From the NCBI GenBank assembly GCA_934101685.1, contig CAKORZ010000041.1, forward strand, positions 1 through 12,669: DNA of 12,669 bases, written 5' to 3'. Position numbers and translations under genes: made by a program. Source of the stretch: an uncultured Bacilli bacterium. GTDB lineage: Bacteria > Bacillota_I > Bacilli_A > RFN20 > DUOF01. The notes below the pieces were generated by a model. The model was not told the origin of the DNA. It searched no databases and saw nothing but the letters and a program-made list of their open reading frames with translations. Shown here in pieces: positions 1-7,960 of the stretch (the first letter of the stretch is position 1; each line of letters starts with the position of its first letter).

Positions 1-1596
1 CTTATTACTTCTATTTAACTCTTTAATTTTATAAAAATCATTGTATGTTCTAGCAATAAAGCCTTTTTCCATTCCCTCTTCAATTAATAACTTATAAAAA
101 TTATCTTCATGCATTATAAATTCTGCCCATTCCTTATTAAAACCATTTAGCATCATTTTATTAGCTATTTCATGTACTAATATAAAATTAAGTTTATCTT
201 TTTCAAATAAGTTTTCTATAAAATTACATGCTTTTTGTCTATCTACCTTATAAGTTGAATAAGCTCCTAAATTATAAAGTAATTTATAAAAAGAAAAAAC
301 ATATTTTTTATCCATACTGCTAACATTTATTCTTTTAGAAATACCTTTAACAAAATCAATGTTATTATTAAAGAAAATCTTATTCATAAATTCATCACTT
401 TTATAACAATTCTTACTATACTCAATATTGTGTTTTTTCAAATAAAGTATTCTATCATATATTTGATTATAGTCTTCTCTAAACATCATCTTATAAAACC
501 ACGAATCTATCTTTGATATATCATACTTTTCAATTATATCTTTATTATTTAATTTATCATTTGTTAAAATAATTCTATCATTAGTTTTATATAAATATTT
601 GAAATAACTATTAGGTATAGCATCTTCATCTATATATTCAACACTAAAAGGAATCTCTATATAATTTAAATATAAACAACTACCAAAAGCATTATTTCCT
701 ATTCTCTTTATTCCTTCTTTTAGCTTTATACTTCTTATTCCAGAAGAAGAAAAGGCACCTGCTCCTATAGTTTTTACACTGCTAGGTATTTCTACATAAC
801 TCAAATTTCTACAACTAGCAAAAGCAAAATTACCTATTTCCTTTAATCCATTATTTAAAGTTAAATCAAATAATGCAGTGCAATGTTCAAAAGCTGTTTC
901 TTCTATAACTTCTACACTACTAGGAATTTCAACATGTTGAAGTTTATTGCAAGAGTGAAAAGCAAAATTAGAAATAACCTTTATACCTTCTTTAAATTTA
1001 ATAGTTTTAACCCCACTAGATCTAAGTATTTCATTTCCTAATCTTTTTATTGTAGATGGAAACTCTATTTCTTTTAAATCATAGCAGGAAGAAAATGCTA
1101 AATTATCTATTTCTTCAAGTCCTTCATTTAATTCTATACCTTTTATTGAAGTTCCCACGAATGCTAATTGCTTAATTTTCTTTAATGAATTTGGTAAATT
1201 TATTTTTTTTAATTGATTACAATTTTCAAAAGCACAGGCACCAATCTCTTTTACATTATCCTTTATAGTTACTTCTTCTATTGAACTTCCTCTAAAAGAA
1301 CTATCTCCTAATATTTCTAAAGAATCTGGCAATATTACATTTTTTAAATTATAACAAGAGGAAAAAGCTAAACTTTCTATTTTCTTTAACCCTTCATTAA
1401 ATACAATAGTTTTTATTGGGGTATAGTAAAAGGCACCATTTTCTATTTTTTCTACACTAGATGGTATTTCTATATTTTCAATTTTTCTACAATTTCTAAA
1501 AGAAAATGCTCCTATAATTTCAACATTTTTCCATAATTTAGGATTAGCAAGATCCTTATCATTTACACTAATTAATATATTTTTCTTCTTTTTCAT
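1..1596 (-). CDS. BspA-type leucine-rich repeat protein, 3' end outside window (partial)
   Basis: The frame opens at an ATG (1594-1596) and stays open for 532 codons to the window edge, so the C-terminus is missing. The start MKKKKNILISVND matches that of the neighbouring paralog (MKKQKEVLISVND). Residues about 28-335 are LRR_5/BspA-type repeats: six full 45-residue double units plus a half unit, with unit-marking cysteines near residues 36, 81, 126, 171, 216, 262 and 307 and recurring IEIPSSV and AFxxC motifs. A helical region follows that aligns with the paralog, sharing RQKACNFIEN (about 453-462), WAEFI (490-494) and KExNRSN near the edge. There is no signal peptide or membrane segment, so it is probably cytoplasmic. 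It starts 14 bases after the previous stop and lacks a convincing SD, which suggests translational coupling. LRR domains usually bind proteins; the ligand and role are unknown. The repeat family is clear, the function is not. Confidence 0.85.
   Translation of the reverse strand, partial: MKKKKNILISVNDKDLANPKLWKNVEIIGAFSFRNCRKIENIEIPSSVEKIENGAFYYTPIKTIVFNEGLKKIESLAFSSCYNLKNVILPDSLEILGDSSFRGSSIEEVTIKDNVKEIGACAFENCNQLKKINLPNSLKKIKQLAFVGTSIKGIELNEGLEEIDNLAFSSCYDLKEIEFPSTIKRLGNEILRSSGVKTIKFKEGIKVISNFAFHSCNKLQHVEIPSSVEVIEETAFEHCTALFDLTLNNGLKEIGNFAFASCRNLSYVEIPSSVKTIGAGAFSSSGIRSIKLKEGIKRIGNNAFGSCLYLNYIEIPFSVEYIDEDAIPNSYFKYLYKTNDRIILTNDKLNNKDIIEKYDISKIDSWFYKMMFREDYNQIYDRILYLKKHNIEYSKNCYKSDEFMNKIFFNNNIDFVKGISKRINVSSMDKKYVFSFYKLLYNLGAYSTYKVDRQKACNFIENLFEKDKLNFILVHEIANKMMLNGFNKEWAEFIMHEDNFYKLLIEEGMEKGFIARTYNDFYKIKELNRSNK
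594..1491 (-). repeat. 135-bp tandem repeat array encoding LRR double units (downstream paralog)
   Basis: Unit-marking cysteines recur every 45 codons (one gap of 46) at residues 36, 81, 126, 171, 216, 262 and 307 of the partial LRR protein. Units are more divergent from each other than in the upstream paralog, for example CYNLKNVILP versus CRNLSYVEIP. This array has two fewer full units than its neighbour, so the paralogs differ by repeat number as well as by sequence. Confidence 0.8.
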
Positions 1597-1610
1597 AATT
1601 TTATCATTAC

Positions 1611-2159
1611 TTATTTACCCTTTTTCCACATAACATATTGCTTAATAAACCAATCACCTTCATAAATTAATGATAGCTCATGTCTACAAGAATAGTAAGA
1701 AAAATTTATGCCTTTAAGTACTTTTCCTTCTTCATCATATATTTCAATTATATCACTTAAATCATTTCTTCCCATTCCTACATTTATTTGAGTAAGTTTT
1801 ATTTGATTTTCTTTATTATATTCATTAGCAAAATCAGCAATAGCTTGTTTATATTTTTTATAAATCATTTCTTTTTCTTCTTTGGAAGTTATGCTTTCAC
1901 TAACTTCTATATTATTGAAAACACCATATCCTTGTTTTCTATTTATATATAAAGTAGACTTAGCAATTATCTTGCCTGATTTATCCTTAATAACAAGATT
2001 TTGACAATCTGGGTTTAAAATACTAGCTCTCATTACTCCATATCCTGCACCTTCAATATGTGAACAGCAAGAACAATATTTACCTAAGACAAAATTTCTA
2101 GGATCATATTTAGATAAAAATTCATAGGTGAATTTCTTATTTGCTAATTCATCTAACAT
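1611..2159 (-). CDS. C-terminal domain of the split LRR protein (reading-frame fragment, GNAT-like appearance)
   Basis: This 182-codon segment is probably not an independent gene. Its frame is open upstream of the ATG to 2312, overlapping the end of the LRR frame, and the residues between (KKYLELREQN, then a charged helical stretch) look like a normal protein linker. The ATG at 2159 has no SD. Early in the segment is a cysteine cluster, GKYCSCCSH (residues 27-35). Next come hydrophobic strands (QNLVIKDKSGKIIAKSTLYI), a GVFNNIEVSE strand, a long helix (MIYKKYKQAIADFANEY) and an INVGMG strand. This alternation resembles an acetyltransferase-type (GNAT) fold, but that is only an impression. From memory, LRR proteins of uncultured gut Bacillota end in a similar domain fused in one chain, which supports reading this as the tail of the 2285-4360 gene. 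It is cytoplasmic with no membrane helix. Its activity is unknown. Confidence 0.6.
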   Translation of the reverse strand: MLDELANKKFTYEFLSKYDPRNFVLGKYCSCCSHIEGAGYGVMRASILNPDCQNLVIKDKSGKIIAKSTLYINRKQGYGVFNNIEVSESITSKEEKEMIYKKYKQAIADFANEYNKENQIKLTQINVGMGRNDLSDIIEIYDEEGKVLKGINFSYYSCRHELSLIYEGDWFIKQYVMWKKGK

Positions 2160-2284
2160 ATTTAAAGTTTCTTTAGTATCATTTATTATGTCCTTTTTAA
2201 TATTTTCAATGCTTTCAAAAATATCTTTTTCTACTAAACTTTCTTTTAAAATATTATCTCTAATTTTGTTTTGTTCTCTTAATT

Positions 2285-2312
2285 CTAAGTATTTTTTCTT
2301 ATTCTTTTTGCA
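2285..2312 (-). other. Frame junction with A-run / candidate -1 slippery heptamer in the split LRR gene
   Basis: On the minus strand the LRR frame reads AGA AAA AAU ACU UAG. The heptamer A AAA AAU (2291-2297) has the X XXY YYZ form of -1 frameshift sites in the correct phase. A -1 slip, or one extra A in the six-A run (2292-2297), leads exactly into the frame of the C-terminal domain (KKYLELREQN). The two frames overlap only between 2285 and 2312, because the second is closed upstream by TGA at 2313-2315. I see no obvious downstream hairpin or upstream stimulating SD, which weakens the recoding reading. A homopolymer sequencing error or a real indel explains the pattern equally well. Confidence 0.6.
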
Positions 2313-4360
2313 TCATCAAAGCTGTCTTGATTTCTTGTATGTGCTTTTAATACAATTGCAATATCTTCACTATCTTCATCTACATCATTGAATTTACCAA
2401 ATTTAAAAAATCTTTCGCAGGCTTCAGGAGTAACTTTAAGATAACGTTGGTTTCCTCTATTACTTCTATTAAATTCTTTTATTTCTTGAAAAGCATTATA
2501 TATGTCTGAAATAAATTGCTCATTATCATTGCTTAATAAGGCATGAAAATTCTTTTTATCCAATATAAATTCTGCCCAATCTTCTTCATATTTTATAATT
2601 ATAGCATCTTTAAATATTTTATTAATTTTATCTTTATTCAAGCATCCTTTGTCAATTTCATTTTCAATAAAATTGCATGCTTTTTGTCTAGTCACTTTAT
2701 CGTCTTCAAATGCCCCTAATGAATATAGTAACTTAACAAATGAGAAGATTTCTTCATTTTCACCACTATTAAAATTCATCTTTTGAAATAATCTCTTAAA
2801 AAAGTCATTATTATCTTTTAAAAATAAGGCGTCAAATAAAAAATTATTGTTTATAATTTCATTTGTAATAATTATATTGTCTTTTTTAAATGCATTTAAT
2901 TTACTAAATATTTTTTTATAATCACTTCTTGTTATTACACTAGTATAAAAATCATTTAAATTAGAAAAATCATATTCATCTATTATATCATCTCTTACTA
3001 TTTCGCTATTAGACAATATCCAGTTTCCATTCTCTAATTTATATAAGTATTTAAAGTCGCAATTTTTAAAAGCATTATCTCCTATTACTTGTACACTAGA
3101 AGGTATTTCTACATATTTTAAGTTTTTGCAATTTTCAAAAGCGCTTTCACCAATTACTTTTATATTATTATTAAAAATAATGCTTTTTAAACCACTATTT
3201 GCAAAAGCTTTAGTTCCAATAATATTAAGGCATTTTGGCAAAACAACATTTTCTAAATTTTCACATTTATTAAATGACTCATTATCAATTTCATAAACTC
3301 TATCATTAAATTTAATATTTTCTAATCCAGAATTCATAAAAGCTCCTCGAGCTATTGTGTGGGTTACACTTGGTATTTCTATTTTTTTTAAATTTTTACA
3401 ATGAGCAAAGCACAAACTTTCAATTACACTTATCTTATCACTTAATTTTATCTTTTTTAAGCCACTACTATAAAATGCTCTTTCTTTAAGGCTATTAATT
3501 GAATCAGGAAGCACAATTTCTTCTAAATTTTTACAATCGCTAAAAGCAGCACACTCTATTTTTTTTATTCCCTCATTTAATCTAATAACCTCAATTCCAC
3601 TATTACAAAAAGCTCTATTTTCAATAATCTCTACTGAACTTGGAATATCTATTTCTTTTAAATTTTTACAATTACAAAAGGCGCTTTTTTCTATATTAGT
3701 TAGCAAACCATCTATATTATTAAAAATTACTTTTTCTATTGCACTGCCATTAAAAGCATTATCACCAATAGTGATAATAGATGCCGGCAATTCTATTTCT
3801 CTTAAATTTTTACATTTTGAAAATGCATATGATCCTATTAAATCAGTGTTCTTATTTAATTTTACTTTTTCTATACCACTATTAAAAAAACAATTATCAT
3901 TTATAACACGAACAGATCCTGGTACTTCTATTTCTTTTAAATTCTTACACTCTGAAAAAGCACCTTTACCTAGCACAGTTAATCCTTTATTTAACTTTAT
4001 TTTTTCTATACCACTATTAAAAAAGCAATTATCACCTATTGAGCGAACTGAAGCAGGTATTTCTATTTCTTTTAAATTTTCGCACTCTGAAAAAGCGCCA
4101 TTATTTATTATGGATAATCCTCTATTTAATTCTATTTTTTTTAAATTTGATTTTGAAAAAGCTTTTCTTCCTATTTCTTTTATACTCGCAGGTAATTTTA
4201 TACTGTCTAAGTTTGTGCAATCACAAAAAGCTCTTTCTCCTATTTTTGCAATATGTTTCCAAAATAGTTTCTTTTTAAAGTTTATAAAGTAAGTTTTCTC
4301 ATTTAATAACTTTAAATCATTATCGTTTACAGAAATTAGAACCTCTTTTTGCTTTTTCAC
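2285..4360 (-). CDS. BspA-type leucine-rich repeat protein, interrupted before its C-terminal domain
   Basis: Start chosen at GTG 4358-4360, giving 691 codons. An SD, AAGGTG (4367-4372), lies six bases upstream, and the resulting MKKQKEVLISVND matches the paralog's N-terminus. An in-frame GTG three codons earlier is itself part of the SD. Residues about 36-440 are LRR_5/BspA-type repeats, eight full 45-residue double units (one expanded to 48) plus a half unit, each marked by CxNL. A helical region follows (about 455-690) with FVKLLYSLGAF, RQKACNFIEN, WAEFI and KEFNRSN, all shared with the paralog at 1-1596. The frame stops at TAG (2285-2287) just after an A6 run, and the natural continuation lies in the -1 frame (to 1611). 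Joined, the protein would be about 916 residues. No secretion signal is seen. It is probably a protein-binding scaffold; ligand unknown. It could be a frameshift pseudogene, a recoded gene, or the product of a sequencing error. Confidence 0.85.
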   Translation of the reverse strand: MKKQKEVLISVNDNDLKLLNEKTYFINFKKKLFWKHIAKIGERAFCDCTNLDSIKLPASIKEIGRKAFSKSNLKKIELNRGLSIINNGAFSECENLKEIEIPASVRSIGDNCFFNSGIEKIKLNKGLTVLGKGAFSECKNLKEIEVPGSVRVINDNCFFNSGIEKVKLNKNTDLIGSYAFSKCKNLREIELPASIITIGDNAFNGSAIEKVIFNNIDGLLTNIEKSAFCNCKNLKEIDIPSSVEIIENRAFCNSGIEVIRLNEGIKKIECAAFSDCKNLEEIVLPDSINSLKERAFYSSGLKKIKLSDKISVIESLCFAHCKNLKKIEIPSVTHTIARGAFMNSGLENIKFNDRVYEIDNESFNKCENLENVVLPKCLNIIGTKAFANSGLKSIIFNNNIKVIGESAFENCKNLKYVEIPSSVQVIGDNAFKNCDFKYLYKLENGNWILSNSEIVRDDIIDEYDFSNLNDFYTSVITRSDYKKIFSKLNAFKKDNIIITNEIINNNFLFDALFLKDNNDFFKRLFQKMNFNSGENEEIFSFVKLLYSLGAFEDDKVTRQKACNFIENEIDKGCLNKDKINKIFKDAIIIKYEEDWAEFILDKKNFHALLSNDNEQFISDIYNAFQEIKEFNRSNRGNQRYLKVTPEACERFFKFGKFNDVDEDSEDIAIVLKAHTRNQDSFDDAKRIRKNT
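3037..4219 (-). repeat. 135-bp tandem repeat array encoding LRR double units (upstream paralog)
   Basis: Counting from the upstream GTG at 4369, the CxNL motifs fall at codons 51, 96, 141, 186, 234, 279, 324, 369 and 414, a 45-codon (135-bp) period with one 48-codon unit. Some units are still close at DNA level: 3868-3899 and 4003-4034 are 32-base segments 135 bp apart with one mismatch. That suggests fairly recent duplication of units two and three, so copy number could change by slippage or recombination. The array is coding, not an intergenic repeat. Confidence 0.85.
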
Positions 4361-4366
4361 TAAAAT

Positions 4367-4372
4367 CACCTT
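4367..4372 (-). promoter_or_regulatory. Shine-Dalgarno AAGGTG fixing the GTG start of the upstream LRR gene
   Basis: The minus strand reads AAGGTG, six bases, then GTG at 4358-4360. This spacing is normal, and it makes the more upstream GTG (4367-4369), which lies inside the SD, an unlikely start. N-terminal alignment with the paralog supports the same choice. Confidence 0.75.
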
Positions 4373-4380
4373 ACAACGCT

Positions 4381-4386
4381 ATTGTA
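4381..4386 (-). promoter_or_regulatory. Candidate -10 box for the LRR gene pair
   Basis: The minus strand carries TACAAT just downstream of the peptidase-gene terminator and about 20 bases before the LRR start codon, which would give a very short leader. The best -35 candidate at 17-base spacing, TGGAAT, is poor. The terminator just upstream argues that the LRR genes need their own promoter, but chance -10 matches are common in such AT-rich DNA. Confidence 0.4.
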
Positions 4387-4426
4387 ACAAATTAAAGAAG
4401 GATATTCCACTACTATTTTTATTCAA

Positions 4427-4451
4427 ACAAAAAAGGCTACTTAATAGCCTT
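4427..4451 (-). terminator. Rho-independent terminator ending the glycogen/peptidase operon
   Basis: Stem AAGGCTA (4433-4439) and TAGCCTT (4445-4451) encloses a five-base loop. On the minus strand it is followed by a run of six T (4429-4434). It begins three bases after the peptidase stop codon (4454-4456), so it closes the operon and separates it from the LRR genes. Confidence 0.85.
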
Positions 4452-4453
4452 AA

Positions 4454-5536
4454 TTATCTTTTCCACTCTTTTAATTCATTTAGTGCCTTTTCATCTAATC
4501 TTTTAACGAATTCTACTAGTAACTCTACACAAGCTTCATAGTCTTTTAAGTTTACTACTGAAGTGTGTGAGTGGAAATATCTGCAAGGTAACGACAAAGT
4601 CATATTAATAACTCCATCCATTGATTTAGATATTTCTCCAGAATCAGTACCACCTGCTACTAAAGAATCAAATGTATAACTAATATTCTTTTCCTTACAT
4701 ATATTTTCCATCATTTTTACAAGTCCCTTATGACCTATAACACTTGCATCCATTACTGAAAGAGCAACACCCTTACCTAATTTACTATCACCTTTTGCTC
4801 CACCTGGAACATCATATGACATAGATACATCTATAGCAATTGCTACATCTGGTTTAACATGATAAGTAGCAGTTCTAGCACCTCTTAGACCAACTTCTTC
4901 TTGTACACTACCTACACTGTATAAAGTATTTGGATGATCTTCTTTTTTTAGTCTTCTCATAACCTCAATACATACTGCTGCGCCAATTCTATCATCGAAT
5001 GCCTTAGAACATACATAATCAGGATTATTCATAACCATAAACTCAGTATAAGGAATTACGCTATCTCCAATTGAAATACCTAAATCTTCTACTTCTTTCT
5101 TACTAGTTACTCCAAGATCAATGTATAAATCTTTTATATCCATTACTTTATTTCTAACTTCTGGAGTCATACCATGTGGAGGAATAGAACCAACTATACC
5201 CATATATACTTTTCCATCATAAGTCATAACACTCATTTTTTGTGAAGGAAGAACGTGTGCCCACCATCCACCAACTGGACTAATTCTTAAAAATCCTTCT
5301 TCTTCAATTTTACTTACGATAAATCCAACTTCATCTAAGTGTCCTGCAAGCATAACTTTTGTATCTCCAGTTCCTTTTTGAACAGCAATCAATGAACCTA
5401 AGTTATCATAATCAAATGAATCAGCATAACCTTCTAATCTTTTTTTCATTAATCTACTTACTTCTTTTTCATTACCTGAAATACCTTTTGCTTCTGTAAA
5501 TTCTTTTAAAAATGTAATTAGCTCTTTTCTTTCCAT
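4454..5536 (-). CDS. M42 family metallo-aminopeptidase
   Basis: A 360-residue protein, normal length for M42 (glutamyl aminopeptidase / FrvX / historical 'endoglucanase CelM') enzymes. These are cytosolic, usually oligomeric di-metal aminopeptidases that trim peptides. All expected metal and catalytic positions are visible: H66 and D68 in AGHLDEVGF, the bridging D181 in KAFDDR, E213-E214 in VQEEVGLRGA, D236 in AIAIDVS, and H322 in RYFHSHTS. GGTDSG (295-300) is also typical. The ATG at 5534-5536 is preceded by a strong SD (AAGGGGG) and lies 12 bases after the glgP stop, so it is the last gene of the operon. Its terminator overlaps the gene end. Exact substrate specificity cannot be read from sequence. 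Older databases may call it a cellulase, which is tempting next to glycogen genes but is not supported by the motifs. Confidence 0.93.
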   Translation of the reverse strand: MERKELITFLKEFTEAKGISGNEKEVSRLMKKRLEGYADSFDYDNLGSLIAVQKGTGDTKVMLAGHLDEVGFIVSKIEEEGFLRISPVGGWWAHVLPSQKMSVMTYDGKVYMGIVGSIPPHGMTPEVRNKVMDIKDLYIDLGVTSKKEVEDLGISIGDSVIPYTEFMVMNNPDYVCSKAFDDRIGAAVCIEVMRRLKKEDHPNTLYSVGSVQEEVGLRGARTATYHVKPDVAIAIDVSMSYDVPGGAKGDSKLGKGVALSVMDASVIGHKGLVKMMENICKEKNISYTFDSLVAGGTDSGEISKSMDGVINMTLSLPCRYFHSHTSVVNLKDYEACVELLVEFVKRLDEKALNELKEWKR

Positions 5537-5548
5537 AATTTTACCCCC

Positions 5549-7960
5549 TTATGCTACATTTATTTTTTCAAGATGCCAAATATCTCTTACATACTCTTCA
5601 ATAGTTCTATCACTTGTAAAATATCCTGATTTAGCAATATTTACTATACATATTTTAGCCCATTTATCTTTATCCATGTATAATTCTTGTATTTTTTCTT
5701 GTGCTTTTACATATTCTCTAAAATCTTTAAGTACAAAATAACAATCATTATGATAAACTAAATCTTCAAATATTGTTCTAAACCCATCTGCATCACTACT
5801 TTTAAATGTTCCATCAACTAAACTATCTAATACTGCTTTAATTTCTTTGTCACTCTCATATATTTCTCTAGAATTATAACTTCTTTCTCTCTCTAGTTTA
5901 GAAACTTCTTCACTTCTTAATCCAAAGATTACAGCATTATCAAATCCTACTCTATCAACTATTTCAACATTCGCACCATCAAGTGTTCCTAAAGTAATTG
6001 CTCCATTCATCATAAACTTCATATTACTTGTTCCACTAGCTTCTTTTCCAGCTGTTGATATTTGTTCTGAAACATCTGCTGCAGGTATAATAATTTGTGC
6101 TTTACTTACATCATAATTTTCAATAAAGACTACTTTTAAATACTTATTAGTCTCTGGATCATTATTTACAACTTCTGCTACTTCATTTATTAATTCTATT
6201 GTTTTCTTTGCTAAATAATATGCAGGAGCAGCCTTACCACCAAAGATAAATGTATGTGGATATATTCTAAACTTAGGATCTTTCTTCATTTTTTGATACA
6301 AATAAATAACATGTAAGATATTTAAACTTTGTCTTTTATAAGCATGTATTCTTTTTATTTGAACATCAAATATTGAGTTTTCATCAATATCAATATTATT
6401 GTATCTTTTTATATATTCTTTTAATTTTAACTTATTTTCATTTTTAATTTCCATGACTCTTTTTTTTACATTATTGTCATCAACAAAATTCATTAAGTTT
6501 TCCATTTTTGCAGGATTTTTAATCCATTCATTGCCAATCAAGAAGCTAATCATTTCACTTAGTTTAGGGTTGCTATACATTAACCATCTTCTATGAGTTA
6601 CTCCATTAGTTTTATTATTAAATTTGTTTGGGAATAACAGATTAGATTCTTTCATTTCTTGATTCATTAATAATTCTGTATGAAGTTTTGCTACTCCATT
6701 AACACTAAAGCAACTATATACAGCAATATTTGCCATATAAACCATAGAATCTTTAATTATTGCAACTTTGCGGACAATATCTTCATTATTATTAGTTGCC
6801 TTTCTTACAAAACTATTACATCTTCTATCTATTTCCTCAATTATCATATAAATCCTTGGTAATAGTCTTTGAATATATTCACAAGGCCATTTCTCTAAAG
6901 CCTCGGATAATAAAGTATGATTAGTGTATGCAAATGTTTTACTTACTATTTTCCAAGCATCATCCCATCCATAGTTTTCTTCATCCATTAATATTCTTAA
7001 AAGTTCTGGGATTGCTAAAACTGGATGAGTATCATTTAATTGAACAACATTTTTATCACTAAAGTTATCTAATGTTCCATATATTCTTTTATGTGTTCTA
7101 ACAAGAGATTGAATTGCTGAACTTACTAAGAAGTATTGTTGTCTTAGTCTTAAAATCTTTCCATGTTCAGTAGAATCATCTGGATATAAGCATTGACATA
7201 TTTCTCTAACTTCTGCTAGGTATCTATCAAAAGCTTTATTTGAAGGTAAGTTTTCTTCACTTGGTTCTGCTGCCCATAATCTTAAAGTATTAGTGTTTTT
7301 TGTTTTATAACCAATCACAGGTAAATCATAAGGAACTGCTCTTACACACTCTGCATCTACTAAACTATATTTACATTCATTATTTATATAATCTACTTTT
7401 ACTTTTCCATAAAATTTAACTTCCACTGCATGTTTTGGCTTATAAGTTTCCCAAACATCAGTATACTTCATCCATTGATCTGGTACTTCTATTTGTTTGT
7501 TATCTACTATTTTTTGTTTAAAGAATCCAAAATCATATCTTAAGGTATTTCCATGTGCTGGATAATCTAATGTAACAAGTGAATCTAAAAAACATGCTGC
7601 AAGTCTTCCTAAACCACCATTTCCTAAACCTGCATCACTTTCAATGCTTTCTAACTCGTGAATATCTATATTTAAATCTTTTAATCCTTCATAAGCTACA
7701 TTGTATATTCCTAAATTTAATAAATTGTTAGTTAATAATCTACCAATTAAGAATTCCATAGATAAATATGTTAATTGTTTTTTAGCTTCTCTTGTACATA
7801 CTTCTTTACTTTCTTTCCAGTTAAAAGATGCATAATCTCTTACCATATCTCCAAGTATTAAATACTTTTCACTTATATGTATTTCATCAACGCCTCTTCC
7901 ATATTGCTCTACTGCTCTTTTAGTAAATTCAGCTTTAAATTCTTCCTTGTTATTAAACAT
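5549..7960 (-). CDS. glgP: Glycogen/starch (maltodextrin) phosphorylase
   Basis: This 803-residue GT35 enzyme is the usual length for bacterial phosphorylases. It splits alpha-1,4 bonds at non-reducing ends with phosphate, releasing glucose-1-phosphate in the cytosol. Visible signatures are GLGNGGLGRLAACFLDSL (111-128), NDTHP (309-313), DVQIKRIHAYKRQ (532-544) and the pyridoxal-phosphate motif EASGTSNMK with Lys648, followed by GTLDGANVEI. The full catalytic core is present, so it should be active. The start codon overlaps the end of glgB by eight bases, with its SD (AGGAGGG) inside glgB, so translation is likely coupled. Position between glgB and the M42 peptidase, with pullulanase upstream, points to glycogen as the main substrate, though maltodextrin phosphorylase activity cannot be separated by sequence alone. 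Confidence 0.97.
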   Translation of the reverse strand: MFNNKEEFKAEFTKRAVEQYGRGVDEIHISEKYLILGDMVRDYASFNWKESKEVCTREAKKQLTYLSMEFLIGRLLTNNLLNLGIYNVAYEGLKDLNIDIHELESIESDAGLGNGGLGRLAACFLDSLVTLDYPAHGNTLRYDFGFFKQKIVDNKQIEVPDQWMKYTDVWETYKPKHAVEVKFYGKVKVDYINNECKYSLVDAECVRAVPYDLPVIGYKTKNTNTLRLWAAEPSEENLPSNKAFDRYLAEVREICQCLYPDDSTEHGKILRLRQQYFLVSSAIQSLVRTHKRIYGTLDNFSDKNVVQLNDTHPVLAIPELLRILMDEENYGWDDAWKIVSKTFAYTNHTLLSEALEKWPCEYIQRLLPRIYMIIEEIDRRCNSFVRKATNNNEDIVRKVAIIKDSMVYMANIAVYSCFSVNGVAKLHTELLMNQEMKESNLLFPNKFNNKTNGVTHRRWLMYSNPKLSEMISFLIGNEWIKNPAKMENLMNFVDDNNVKKRVMEIKNENKLKLKEYIKRYNNIDIDENSIFDVQIKRIHAYKRQSLNILHVIYLYQKMKKDPKFRIYPHTFIFGGKAAPAYYLAKKTIELINEVAEVVNNDPETNKYLKVVFIENYDVSKAQIIIPAADVSEQISTAGKEASGTSNMKFMMNGAITLGTLDGANVEIVDRVGFDNAVIFGLRSEEVSKLERERSYNSREIYESDKEIKAVLDSLVDGTFKSSDADGFRTIFEDLVYHNDCYFVLKDFREYVKAQEKIQELYMDKDKWAKICIVNIAKSGYFTSDRTIEEYVRDIWHLEKINVA

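Noticed and set aside
594..4219. Regular repeats as a CRISPR array
   Set aside because: The period is 135 bp, repeats are degenerate, lie within open coding frames and translate to LRR units. There are no unique spacers between short identical repeats.
2128..4292. Plus-strand open frames at 2128-2391, 3771-4292 and 4039-4278
   Set aside because: They lie antisense to the LRR gene, are rich in F/L/S/I as expected for the reverse of a repetitive AT-rich gene, and echo its repeat period. No SD or family signature.
4454..5536. Endoglucanase/cellulase (CelM) assignment for the fourth operon gene
   Set aside because: The metal-ligand pattern is that of M42 aminopeptidases. The cellulase name is a historical annotation and there is no glycoside hydrolase motif.
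6399..6862. Plus-strand open frames at 6399-6596 and 6680-6862
   Set aside because: Both are antisense inside the highly conserved glgP coding region, with no SD or recognisable domain.
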